Assembly (NCBI GenBank): GCA_020026155.1
Contig: JAHHQX010000008.1
Span: 1 to 64,000 of the forward strand
Source: Actinobacillus sp.
GTDB taxonomy: Bacteria > Pseudomonadota > Gammaproteobacteria > Enterobacterales > Pasteurellaceae
DNA length: 64,000 bases
Direction of reading: 5' to 3'
Shown: positions 9,763 to 17,681 of the stretch, in pieces
Layout: each line of letters starts with the position of its first letter
How positions within the stretch are numbered: the stretch's first letter is position 1
The notes under the pieces: model-generated
Told to the model about the DNA's origin: nothing
The model's input: only the letters and a program-made list of their open reading frames with translations
Databases searched by the model: none
Position numbers and translations under genes: made by a program

Positions 9763-10731
9763 ATGAACACAAAATTACCTTTATTTCACGGGAGTTTAAC
9801 GGCTTTAATTACGCCGATGAATACGAATGGAGAAATTGATTTCGTAACTTTAAAATCACTTGTGGAATATCATATCAGTTCTGGTACGCATGGAATTGTT
9901 GTGATGGGTACAACTGGTGAAGCCGCAACAATGACAGATGATGAGTATCTAAATGTGATTAAAAAAGTGGTGGAATATGTTGCAAAAAGAATACCAGTTA
10001 TTGCTGGAGCAGGTAAGAATTCTACGCGTGCAGCGATAGAAGTAACGCGTAAACTTGAAAATGTGGGAATTGATGCATGTTTGACTGTCACACCATATTA
10101 CAATAAACCTACCCAGGAGGGGATGTATCAACATTTTAGAGCGATCGCTGAAAGTACTAAATTACCACAAATTCTATACAATGTTCCTGGCCGTACTGGA
10201 GTAGATTTACTTCCAGAAACGGTAGGGCGCTTATCAAAAGTGGATAACATTATCGGTATTAAAGAAGCAACAGGAGATGTTAATCGCGTTCAACAAATTA
10301 AAGCTCTAGCAGGGGAAGAATTTATTGTTTTAAGTGGCGATGATGCTACGGGTCTAGAAAGTATTAAAAATGGTGCTCAAGGAGTGATTTCTGTTACCAA
10401 CAATATTGCGGCTGCTGAAATGGCACAAATGTGTGAGTTGGCTTTATCAGGTGCGATAGATGAAGCCGATAAACTTAATCAAAAACTTATGCCCTTGCAT
10501 GTTAATTTATTTGTAGAAAGTAATCCTATCCCTGTTAAATGGGCCGCTTATGAAATCGGATTAATTGCTTCTCCGACTTTACGTCTTCCACTGACTTGCT
10601 TATCAGAACAAGGTCAACATGTTATGAAAAAAGCATTATCGGAAAGTGGTATCCGTAATATTCATAAAGCGAGTGGGGTTCTTGGAAAATTAAGATTATT
10701 TTTTAAGAAATTTAGTGGTGCTCGCGCGTAA
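9763..10731 (+). CDS. dapA: 4-hydroxy-tetrahydrodipicolinate synthase
   Basis: DapA condenses pyruvate with aspartate semialdehyde in the first dedicated step to diaminopimelate and lysine, in the cytoplasm. The (beta/alpha)8-barrel signatures are all present: GTTGE near residue 48, YYNKPTQEG with the catalytic Tyr, YNVPGRTG with the carboxylate-binding Arg, GIKEATG with the Schiff-base Lys, and SGDD. At 322 residues it is roughly 25-30 longer than the usual 290-298. The excess is a basic C-terminal tail after the normal end (NIHKASGVLGKLRLFFKKF...). The start has AAGGAG upstream. It is transcribed away from the lysine-riboswitch-controlled carrier gene and ends at a strong terminator. Confidence 0.95.
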   Translation: MNTKLPLFHGSLTALITPMNTNGEIDFVTLKSLVEYHISSGTHGIVVMGTTGEAATMTDDEYLNVIKKVVEYVAKRIPVIAGAGKNSTRAAIEVTRKLENVGIDACLTVTPYYNKPTQEGMYQHFRAIAESTKLPQILYNVPGRTGVDLLPETVGRLSKVDNIIGIKEATGDVNRVQQIKALAGEEFIVLSGDDATGLESIKNGAQGVISVTNNIAAAEMAQMCELALSGAIDEADKLNQKLMPLHVNLFVESNPIPVKWAAYEIGLIASPTLRLPLTCLSEQGQHVMKKALSESGIRNIHKASGVLGKLRLFFKKFSGARA

Positions 10732-10753
10732 ATGTGATGATTAATTATAAACC

Positions 10754-10779
10754 GCCGATGCTGGAGCATCGGCAGTTTT
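10754..10779. terminator. Bidirectional terminator between dapA and the decarboxylase gene
   Basis: The stem GCCGATGCT/AGCATCGGC (9 bp, perfect) is flanked by AAAC on the left and GTTTT on the right, so it can end dapA on the plus strand and the PsiD-like gene on the minus strand. Confidence 0.85.
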
Positions 10780-10801
10780 AATTATATCTTTTTAACTTGC
10801 A

Positions 10802-12112
10802 TTAGCATGTCGTTTTCTTTTTCACAGTTGCAATTTTAGAACAGACTGGAATATTGACGGCTTCTAGATTAGGTTTTTGACCGTGGAGATCAAAATCAAC
10901 TTCAACTTGAGGTTGGAAAACAAGAATATGGGTTGAACCACCAAAATGGAACATACCAATTTCTTGACCTTTTGTGACGTGATCACCTTCTTTGACCTCC
11001 AATTGGCAAGTAGACACTTCCCCCATACCGATTGGGATAACTGCCACTAAACCGATATCTGGATCATCGGCTTTAATAACAACGATGGCACGAGGAGATG
11101 TTTCAGCAAGGTAGGCTTCAGACCAATCTGGACTGGCAGGATCTTTATCTTTACCTGCGATTAACCCTTCAGAATAACTTGCTTGGTAGTACATACCAGG
11201 AACAAGATAGGCATGGGTTACTGTACCAGTGATAGGGGCATGCCAACGATGGTAGCTAAGGGCTGAAAGATAAGCTTGATAAATAGTCCCACCTACAAAT
11301 TGATCGGTAAGTTCTTCATTATCAAAAATATCTGCCATAGAGTAAGGTTGACCTTTTACCCAATATGGGGCATGTTTTTTTACATTAGTGGCAATTTCAT
11401 AAGGGGCAGATTCACAAGCATTTGCAATCACTTTAGAATCATCTGGATCTGCGATAGGGCGAACCCCTTTATTGAAGAGGCGAGTAAAGAAATCATCCCA
11501 TGAAGTAAAGCCAAATTTATCTTCGACTTTATCACTTTTACATTGGAATAGTTCGGTAAAACTTGTTCCATAAGCGGATTTATTCATTTCTTCAATGGCA
11601 GATGGGCATAGCCAACCAGTAGGAGAAGTGTTTAATGCGCACGCGGATGCTGGTGACATTAGATACTGTCCCCAATAATCCAAAATAGCACGGAAGGCAT
11701 CATTAACTTCAGCATTTAAGAAAAATTCTTCCCCCGCTTTTGTTCCCATCGCCCAGTTAAATAAAGCATTAATAGGACAACCAATTAAACCATTATCATA
11801 ATATGCTGGTGGACGTTGGATGATTAAATTAATGAGCTTGTACATTTGATCTAAATTACGAATAGCTGGGTAACCGAATGCATCCGTATCGTAGTAAGGT
11901 GTATTTGGGACTTCTGCAAATGCTTCTTCTAACAGTTTTTTTAGATTAGGTTTTGCATCTAACAAATCTTTAAAAAGTTGAACTGGCGGAAGCAAAGTTC
12001 GACTTTCATTTGCTGTTTCAGCTTCCTTCGTAATATTTTTTAACCATGTATTTAATACTTGATCATCTTTCGGTAGCCATTTACCTACACGAAAGTTTTT
12101 TACAATTGCCAT
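10802..12112 (-). CDS. PsiD-like pyruvoyl-dependent decarboxylase (PSD superfamily)
   Basis: A 436-residue soluble protein of the phosphatidylserine decarboxylase superfamily. It has the two-part build seen in fungal PsiD (L-tryptophan decarboxylase, 439 residues): an N-terminal helical domain (about 1-190), then a C-terminal PSD-like domain. Visible motifs include TSWDDFFTRLF, YHRWHAP with conserved His residues, IGMGEVSTC and FHFGGST. By family rule the chain would cut itself between Gly and Ser393 in GGST, giving a 44-residue alpha chain with an N-terminal pyruvoyl group. It lacks the membrane-binding N-terminus of true Psd, which is encoded separately at 52853, so a lipid role is unlikely. 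An upstream antiporter gene argues for an amino-acid substrate. Which amino acid is unknown; aromatic or basic are both possible. The ATG at 12112 with AGGAG seven bases upstream is preferred over a GTG 24 bases earlier. Confidence 0.82.
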   Translation of the reverse strand: MAIVKNFRVGKWLPKDDQVLNTWLKNITKEAETANESRTLLPPVQLFKDLLDAKPNLKKLLEEAFAEVPNTPYYDTDAFGYPAIRNLDQMYKLINLIIQRPPAYYDNGLIGCPINALFNWAMGTKAGEEFFLNAEVNDAFRAILDYWGQYLMSPASACALNTSPTGWLCPSAIEEMNKSAYGTSFTELFQCKSDKVEDKFGFTSWDDFFTRLFNKGVRPIADPDDSKVIANACESAPYEIATNVKKHAPYWVKGQPYSMADIFDNEELTDQFVGGTIYQAYLSALSYHRWHAPITGTVTHAYLVPGMYYQASYSEGLIAGKDKDPASPDWSEAYLAETSPRAIVVIKADDPDIGLVAVIPIGMGEVSTCQLEVKEGDHVTKGQEIGMFHFGGSTHILVFQPQVEVDFDLHGQKPNLEAVNIPVCSKIATVKKKTTC

Positions 12113-12299
12113 AAGCATTCTCCTATAAAAGGACACTATTGTGTCTTCGTGTTTTGCTAATCAATCTTTACGATATCTTAGCTAGTTACCAAAGGGAGGA
12201 ATAAAATCACTCCCGATTTGTTTATTCCTAAAGAAGAATCATCAAATAAGACCTAAATATTTGTAAATATAATCAATAAGTTATTAAAGTAAGTAATAT

Positions 12300-13733
12300 T
12301 TATAATACGATTATGCCTGCGTATAACAAATAGATACTGAGGATTGCCAATCCAATCATGATTAAAGCGAGAATGGCATCAACCTTAGTAAAAATTTCTT
12401 TAAATTTCTTACCTTCTTCATGCCCTGCCATCCAGAATGGAATGATACCTACTGCGTAAATTGGTGTAGCAGCTAAAAGGTATGCTAAATTTGCAGAATA
12501 AAGTAGCCAGAAGCAGTAGAAGGTGGCGAGAATCCCGGTAAATAGTGCAATACGACGTTGTTTAGCGTTATTTACGTAGAGTTTTTTCTGTTGAGCTTGT
12601 TGCCATAGATACATGGCACTTAATAAGTAACATGGCAGAATAATGACACTAGTAATATTGATACTGGCTAAATAAACATTTTTAGCAAGTAAAGCTACGC
12701 CCATGAAAATTGACATAACAATACTAGAAATCCAAAGAGAGCCAGCTGGTACTCCTTTGCCATTTTCAGTTGAAAATACTTTTGGAAGTGTACCGCCTTT
12801 CGCTGCAGCAAATGGAAGTTGAGCCATTAAGATTGTCCAAGCGACCCATGCCCCACCAACGGAAATAAGTACAGAGATTGTGACAAAATCTACAAACCAA
12901 TTCCCAACGAGAGTTTGTAAAATGTAACCTGTAGATGGATCAGTGAGTTTTGCAAGTTGTGGTTGTGCCATCACACCGTATGGAAGGATAGATAACACCA
13001 CGTAAAGTCCAAGTGCAATCAAGAAACCTACGACGGTAGCAGGGCCAATTTGTTTTGGATTTTGTGCATGGTTAGAAATGACCACAGCACCTTCAATCCC
13101 GATGAAACACCACAAAGTCACAAGCATCGGTGCTTTAATTTGTTCCCAAATCGGTCCGAGGTGTAGCTGTTTACCCCAGAAATCAACGTGGAACCAATCA
13201 ATATGCATGACGACGATCATGGCAAGAATGATACCAATTAGCGCGATGAATTTAATAATAACGGTGATAGTATTGATAGCCGCGGCTTGCTTAATACCAG
13301 CCAGAACAAGAAAATTATAGAACCAAATAAAAGCCAGACCGAGAACGAAGGTTGGCCAACTATGTTTTAAGAAGATTGGGAAATAATGTCCGAGGGAATC
13401 ATTCACCATGATAGCGAAAGCTACGTTCCCAGCAATACATGCTAACCAGTAGCCCCATGCGGAATTGAAACCGATATAACGCCCAAACCCTTGGCGAGCA
13501 TACGCAAAAATACCAATTGCAAGGTCGGGGCGCTCATCAGACAATATCTTAAATGTCCAAGCTAAAGCAAACATACCAATTGCGGTAATAAGCCATGCAA
13601 TGAGAACAGGACCCAATGCGGATTGAGCGGCCATATTTTGTGGAATATCAAAGATCCCACCGCCAACAATGGAGCCAAAAACCATTGAGGTCAAGCCTAA
13701 AAAACCTATTTTTTTCACAGTCGAGGTTGCCAT
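12300..13733 (-). CDS. APC-family amino acid/amine antiporter (ArcD/YdgI-like)
   Basis: A 477-residue carrier with about 12 membrane segments. The start of the first one, GSIVGGGIFDIPQNMA near residues 21-36, is typical of the basic amino acid/polyamine antiporter group of the APC superfamily that includes ArcD (arginine/ornithine) and LysP-like proteins. Such carriers swap an external amino acid for the product made from it inside. The gene is 187 bp upstream of the chosen start of the PsiD-like decarboxylase on the same strand with no terminator between, so the two probably form an operon: import the amino acid, decarboxylate it, export the amine. Substrate pair unknown. The start has GGAGGA upstream. 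An AT-only palindrome lies 80-100 bp upstream. Confidence 0.85.
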   Translation of the reverse strand: MATSTVKKIGFLGLTSMVFGSIVGGGIFDIPQNMAAQSALGPVLIAWLITAIGMFALAWTFKILSDERPDLAIGIFAYARQGFGRYIGFNSAWGYWLACIAGNVAFAIMVNDSLGHYFPIFLKHSWPTFVLGLAFIWFYNFLVLAGIKQAAAINTITVIIKFIALIGIILAMIVVMHIDWFHVDFWGKQLHLGPIWEQIKAPMLVTLWCFIGIEGAVVISNHAQNPKQIGPATVVGFLIALGLYVVLSILPYGVMAQPQLAKLTDPSTGYILQTLVGNWFVDFVTISVLISVGGAWVAWTILMAQLPFAAAKGGTLPKVFSTENGKGVPAGSLWISSIVMSIFMGVALLAKNVYLASINITSVIILPCYLLSAMYLWQQAQQKKLYVNNAKQRRIALFTGILATFYCFWLLYSANLAYLLAATPIYAVGIIPFWMAGHEEGKKFKEIFTKVDAILALIMIGLAILSIYLLYAGIIVL

Positions 13734-13814
13734 GTCTATCCTCCAAAAATTTATACAAGACTCTCAAATCTTAGTGCGACATAATTTTCAAGAATTACGA
13801 ACAAAAATAGATTT

Positions 13815-13834
13815 CTATATATAATCATATATAG
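13815..13834. promoter_or_regulatory. AT-rich perfect inverted repeat upstream of the antiporter gene
   Basis: CTATATAT-AATC-ATATATAG is a perfect 8-bp inverted repeat with a 4-base spacer, 82 bp upstream of the antiporter start. A possible minus-strand promoter overlaps it (TTAACC, 17-base spacer, TTATAT). It may be an operator, or a weak RNA hairpin if transcribed from further upstream. It resembles the palindrome at the gadC promoter (31183-31202). Confidence 0.4.
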
Positions 13835-13885
13835 ATTTATTGGTTAAATAAGTAGCACTTTGAATGGATAAAAGCAAGTTAAACT

Positions 13886-13954
13886 TCAAATAAATTTCAT
13901 TAATAAATAACACATTTTATGTATAATACCCGTATGCCAAGTAGACATTTTCAT
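13886..13954 (-). CDS. Possible 22-residue leader peptide
   Basis: A short frame on the minus strand begins with ATG preceded by AGAGGA at 9-base spacing and ends with TGA 150 bp upstream of the antiporter start. It encodes MKMSTWHTGII followed by HKMCYLLMKFI, with a single Trp at position 6. A short upstream peptide with Trp before an amino-acid transporter/decarboxylase pair recalls tnaC-type leaders, but I see no tnaC-like Pro end or clear Rho/terminator switch. The call rests only on the ribosome site and position; it could be chance. Confidence 0.25.
   Translation of the reverse strand: MKMSTWHTGIIHKMCYLLMKFI
13899..13927 (+). promoter_or_regulatory. Possible promoter for yggS
   Basis: TATAAT at 13922-13927 faces yggS, with TTCATT 17 bp upstream as a weak -35. 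It would give a leader of about 210 bases. A second TATAAT-like box at about 14083-14090 is closer to the gene. Confidence 0.3.
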
Positions 13955-13979
13955 TAAAATAATCCTCTTTAGTTATATA

Positions 13980-14060
13980 ATTAAAGGTGACTCGATATTG
14001 AGCATGAGGGGCATGCGATGGACTATGTCCGCGAAGCAGGACGCATATTTCGATGAAATG
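13980..14060. other. Structured non-coding stretch between antiporter and yggS genes
   Basis: Within 80 bases there are nested complementary segments: GCATG/CATGC around AGGGG, GTCCGC/GC-GGAC around GAA, and an outer TCGATAT/ATATTTCGA pairing. This is more GC-rich than its surroundings and forms a compact fold on either strand. It would lie in the yggS leader if the upstream TATAAT is used. I cannot match it to a known RNA family. Confidence 0.35.
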
Positions 14061-14143
14061 GCTATCCATGATAAAAATGGGCTATAATTTTTTATCGAAG
14101 TAACAATATGATGGGAAAAATTCAGAATAATGGAGAACGTTGC

Positions 14144-14818
14144 ATGACAATCCAACAAAATCTTCTAAGGATCCGTCAGGAAATTTATGATTACAGTTCT
14201 GGAAAAAATGTACATCTTCTTGCAGTAAGTAAATTTAAACCCGTAACTGACATTGAAGCTGCATATGAAGCTGGACAAAAAGCATTTGGAGAGAACTACG
14301 TTCAAGAGGGCGTTGAAAAAATTCAATATTTTCGTGATAAGGGAATTAAACTTGAATGGCATTTTATCGGCCCTCTACAATCAAACAAGAGTCGATTAGT
14401 CGCAGAAAATTTTGATTGGTGCCAGACGATTGATAGATTGAGAATTGCGCAAAGATTAAGTGAGCAGCGCCCACTTAATAAAACGCCACTTAATGTCCTG
14501 ATTCAAATTAATATTAGTGATGAAGCGAGTAAATCGGGTATAAAACCTCAGGATATGTTGAGTCTTGCTCAAGACATCGTTCAGCTACCAAATTTACGGT
14601 TGCGCGGTCTAATGGCTATTCCTGCCGCCACGGAGAATGTGGATATCCAATGGACGACTTTTAAGGCGATGGAAAAATTATTCCTTGAACTTAAAGCACA
14701 TTTCCCACAACAAAATATTGACACCCTTTCTATGGGAATGTCAGGCGACATGAAAGCGGCGATTGAATGTGGATCGACGATGGTCCGTATTGGGACGGCT
14801 ATTTTTGGCGCCCGCTAA
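14144..14818 (+). CDS. yggS: PLP homeostasis protein YggS (PLPBP)
   Basis: A 224-residue pyridoxal-phosphate-binding protein of the YggS/PROSC family, an alanine-racemase-like single-domain barrel. It is thought to buffer PLP and to affect amino-acid pools rather than catalyse a reaction. The PLP lysine is in LLAVSKFKP near residue 37. Other family marks are FGENYVQEG, WHFIGPLQSNK, LSMGMSGDMKAAI and GSTMVRIGTAIFG at the C-terminus. The ATG at 14144 has GGAGA seven bases upstream and gives the usual length; an in-frame ATG at 14108 would add 12 residues without a good ribosome site. It is followed by an inverted-repeat terminator. The gene sits next to a decarboxylase/antiporter module, but no functional link is shown. 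Confidence 0.94.
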   Translation: MTIQQNLLRIRQEIYDYSSGKNVHLLAVSKFKPVTDIEAAYEAGQKAFGENYVQEGVEKIQYFRDKGIKLEWHFIGPLQSNKSRLVAENFDWCQTIDRLRIAQRLSEQRPLNKTPLNVLIQINISDEASKSGIKPQDMLSLAQDIVQLPNLRLRGLMAIPAATENVDIQWTTFKAMEKLFLELKAHFPQQNIDTLSMGMSGDMKAAIECGSTMVRIGTAIFGAR

Positions 14819-14829
14819 TCTCAAAAAAT

Positions 14830-14871
14830 ACGCCCCAATTTTCGTAAAAATTTTTATGAAAATTGGGGCGT
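14830..14871. terminator. Terminator after yggS built from an inverted pair of a recurring 14-mer
   Basis: ACGCCCCAATTTTC at 14830-14843 is mirrored by GAAAATTGGGGCGT at 14858-14871. The half-site belongs to a motif found at several other gene borders in this window (19268, 23771, 36972, 49846, 57432). There is no long T-run after it, so termination strength is uncertain. Confidence 0.6.
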
Positions 14872-14951
14872 GAATAAATCTGCGTATTTCATCGGCATTC
14901 TCTAGGATTTTCGGCTATTTTACGCTATTCTATACGTTATTTTTTATCGTT

Positions 14952-14976
14952 AAATCGCGACTCCTTGCGATTTTTT
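14952..14976 (+). promoter_or_regulatory. Terminator-like hairpin just before leuS
   Basis: AAATCGC/GCGATTT with an 8-base loop is followed at once by TTTATTG and ends about 20 bases before the leuS start codon. This has the form of an intrinsic terminator in the leuS leader and could act as an attenuator. I found no upstream leader peptide with a proper start codon and no T-box. Confidence 0.4.
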
Positions 14977-14995
14977 ATTGAAGGTTAAAATTTTT

Positions 14996-17578
14996 ATGCA
15001 AGAACAATATCGTCCCGAGCTAATTGAGCCCGCTGTACAAACGTTTTGGAGAGAGAACCAAACATTTAAAGCAGTTAAAGACACGACTAAAGAAAAATAT
15101 TATTGCCTCGCTATGTTCCCATATCCGTCAGGTCGTTTACACATGGGACATGTGCGTAACTACACGATTGGTGATGTAATTGCACGTTACCAACGTATGC
15201 TAGGTAAAAATGTATTACAACCAATGGGTTGGGATGCCTTTGGTCTACCAGCGGAAGGGGCTGCGATCAAGCATAAAACTGCACCAGCAAAATGGACTTA
15301 CGAAAATATTGATTACATGCGTAATCAATTAAAAATGTTAGGTTTCGGTTTTGACTGGAGCCGTGAAGTGACAACTTGTCGTCCAGAATATTACAAATGG
15401 GAACAATGGTTTTTCACTGAACTTTATCGTAAAGGTTTAATTTATAAAAAAACCTCTACCGTAAACTGGTGCCCAAATGATGAAACCGTACTTGCAAATG
15501 AACAAGTGCACGAAGGCTGCTGCTGGCGTTGTGATACTCCTGTAGAACAAAAAGAAATTCCGCAATGGTTTATTAAAATTACTGATTATGCAGATCAATT
15601 ACTTGGTGGTCTAGATAACTTACCAGAATGGCCTGACATGGTAAAAGCGATGCAACGTAACTGGATTGGTCGCAGTGAAGGGGCTGAAATCACATTTAAA
15701 CTTGCTGATAGTGACAAAACCTTAACGGTTTATACGACGCGTCCAGATACATTCTATGGCGTATCTTATGTATCTATCGCAGCGGGTCATCCACTTGCAG
15801 AAGAAGCAGCAAAAAATAATCCAGAACTTCAAGCCTTTATCCATGAATGTAAAAATACCAAAGTTGCAGAAGCTGAATTAGCAACCATGGAGAAAAAAGG
15901 TATGCCGACAGGCTTCTATGTTGGACATCCATTTACTGGCGAGCGTTTACCAGTTTGGGTTGCGAATTTCGTATTGATGGATTACGGTACAGGCGCAGTA
16001 ATGGCAGTACCTGCACATGATCAACGTGATTATGAATTTGCAAAAAAATATGGCTTGGAGATTAATCCGGTTATTCGTCCATTAGATGGTAGCGAATTGG
16101 ATATTTCTGAAAAAGCTTATACTGAGCATGGTTTGCTTATCCATTCTGCAGAGTTTGATGGATTAAACTTTGAAGAAGCGTGTGCTGGAATTATTGAAAA
16201 ATTAGAAAAAATGCACGTTGGTCAACGTCAAGTAAACTTCCGTTTACGTGACTGGGGTGTTTCTCGTCAACGTTACTGGGGGGCACCAATTCCAATGTTT
16301 ACCCTTGAAGATGGCAAAGTGGTACCCGCACCATTAGGAGATTTACCGATTATCCTTCCAGAAGATGTGGTAATGGATGGTGTGACTAGCCCTATTAAAG
16401 CTGACCCAACTTGGGCAGAAACGACATATCAAGGTCAAAAAGCATTTAAAGAAACGGATACTTTCGATACCTTTATGGAAAGTAGCTGGTACTATGCTCG
16501 TTACACTAGTCCACAATGCCATACTGCAATGTTAGACAAAGAGGAAGCAAATTATTGGTTGCCAGTTGACCAATATATCGGTGGTATTGAACATGCAACA
16601 ATGCATTTATTATATTTCCGTTTCTTCCATAAATTATTGCGTGATGCAGGTTTTGTTACTTCTGACGAACCAGCGAAAAAATTACTTTGCCAAGGGATGG
16701 TATTAGCGGATGCTTTCTATTATACCAGCCCAACTAATGAACGCATTTGGGTATCTCCAACTGAAGTATTATTAGAGCGTGATGAAAAAGGTCGTATCAT
16801 TAAAGCCGTAGACCGTGAAGGTCGTGAGCTTGTACATAGCGGTATGACCAAAATGTCTAAATCTAAAAATAACGGTATTGATCCACAAGAAATGGTGGAA
16901 AAATACGGTGCTGACACTGTGCGTTTATTTATGATGTTTGCTGCCCCTGCAGAAATGACATTGGAATGGCAAGAATCGGGTGTAGAAGGGGCAAACCGTT
17001 TCCTACGTCGTTTATGGAATCTCGCTGCAGCTTACCAAAAAGATCCGGCAACGGTTGCGCTTGATCCAGCTGCGCTTAATGCAGATCAAAAAGCACTACG
17101 TCGTGATCTCCATAAAACTATCGCTAAAGTAACGGATGACATTGGTCGTCGCCAAACATTCAATACAGCGATTGCTGCAATTATGGAATTGATGAATAAA
17201 CTTACCAAAGCACCATTGGAAAGCGATCAAGATAAAGCGGTGATGGGCGAAGCATTAAATGCTGTTGTACGCATGCTTTCACCAATTACACCACATATCT
17301 GTTTCAAACTTTGGCAAGAACTCGGTAACGAAGGTACCGTTGATTTTGCACCATGGGTTGAAGCTGATGAAAAAGCAATGATTGATGATGAGAAAACGAT
17401 CGTTGTTCAAGTAAATGGTAAAGTACGTGCGAAATTAATCGTTCCAGCGGATATGGAAGAAGAAGCGATTAAAGCCCTTGCACTTGATGATGCGAACGTA
17501 CAAAAATTCTTAGAAGGATTGGACGTACTGAAAGTCATTTTTGTAAAAGGCAAACTAGTCAGCATTGTTGCTAAATAA
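14996..17578 (+). CDS. leuS: Leucyl-tRNA synthetase
   Basis: Class Ia synthetase charging tRNA-Leu in the cytoplasm. The sequence tracks E. coli LeuS closely. The ATP-binding HIGH-type motif is PSGRLHMGHVRNY near residues 40-52. The CP1 editing domain follows (about 220-420, with YTTRPDTFYGVSY and MAVPAHDQRDYEF). The second ATP motif is MTKMSKSKNNG near residue 620, and an anticodon-binding domain ends the protein. The ATG at 14996 gives 860 residues, exactly the E. coli length and the usual MQEQYRPE start; an in-frame TTG 18 bases earlier is unlikely. It heads a block leuS-lptE-holA as in many gammaproteobacteria. A hairpin just upstream may modulate its expression. Confidence 0.98.
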   Translation: MQEQYRPELIEPAVQTFWRENQTFKAVKDTTKEKYYCLAMFPYPSGRLHMGHVRNYTIGDVIARYQRMLGKNVLQPMGWDAFGLPAEGAAIKHKTAPAKWTYENIDYMRNQLKMLGFGFDWSREVTTCRPEYYKWEQWFFTELYRKGLIYKKTSTVNWCPNDETVLANEQVHEGCCWRCDTPVEQKEIPQWFIKITDYADQLLGGLDNLPEWPDMVKAMQRNWIGRSEGAEITFKLADSDKTLTVYTTRPDTFYGVSYVSIAAGHPLAEEAAKNNPELQAFIHECKNTKVAEAELATMEKKGMPTGFYVGHPFTGERLPVWVANFVLMDYGTGAVMAVPAHDQRDYEFAKKYGLEINPVIRPLDGSELDISEKAYTEHGLLIHSAEFDGLNFEEACAGIIEKLEKMHVGQRQVNFRLRDWGVSRQRYWGAPIPMFTLEDGKVVPAPLGDLPIILPEDVVMDGVTSPIKADPTWAETTYQGQKAFKETDTFDTFMESSWYYARYTSPQCHTAMLDKEEANYWLPVDQYIGGIEHATMHLLYFRFFHKLLRDAGFVTSDEPAKKLLCQGMVLADAFYYTSPTNERIWVSPTEVLLERDEKGRIIKAVDREGRELVHSGMTKMSKSKNNGIDPQEMVEKYGADTVRLFMMFAAPAEMTLEWQESGVEGANRFLRRLWNLAAAYQKDPATVALDPAALNADQKALRRDLHKTIAKVTDDIGRRQTFNTAIAAIMELMNKLTKAPLESDQDKAVMGEALNAVVRMLSPITPHICFKLWQELGNEGTVDFAPWVEADEKAMIDDEKTIVVQVNGKVRAKLIVPADMEEEAIKALALDDANVQKFLEGLDVLKVIFVKGKLVSIVAK

Positions 17579-17601
17579 GGCACTATTCAATAATCTATCT
17601 T

Positions 17602-17636
17602 TAAAGGTAGTGAGCGATCGCTACCTTTATAAAATT
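17602..17636 (+). terminator. Hairpin between leuS and lptE
   Basis: TAAAGGTAG/CTACCTTTA (9 bp, 10-base loop) lies about 20 bases after the leuS stop. The tract after it is AT-rich but not a clean T-run, so it may be a partial terminator or an RNA-stabilising hairpin. Confidence 0.45.
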
Positions 17637-17681
17637 ATCTGATTTAGGGTTACTAACAAAGCATATTAATGAGAGAAATTT

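Noticed and set aside
10802..12112. Annotation of this gene as the cell's phosphatidylserine decarboxylase
   Set aside because: It has the PsiD-type N-terminal domain and no membrane-binding start, and a standard psd is present at 52853.
13973..14158. 61-residue minus-strand frame over the yggS start
   Set aside because: Overlaps yggS and the structured intergenic stretch; no ribosome site or recognisable content.
14872..14995. T-box or leucine leader peptide before leuS
   Set aside because: No T-box core sequence, and the Leu-containing frame has no usable start codon.
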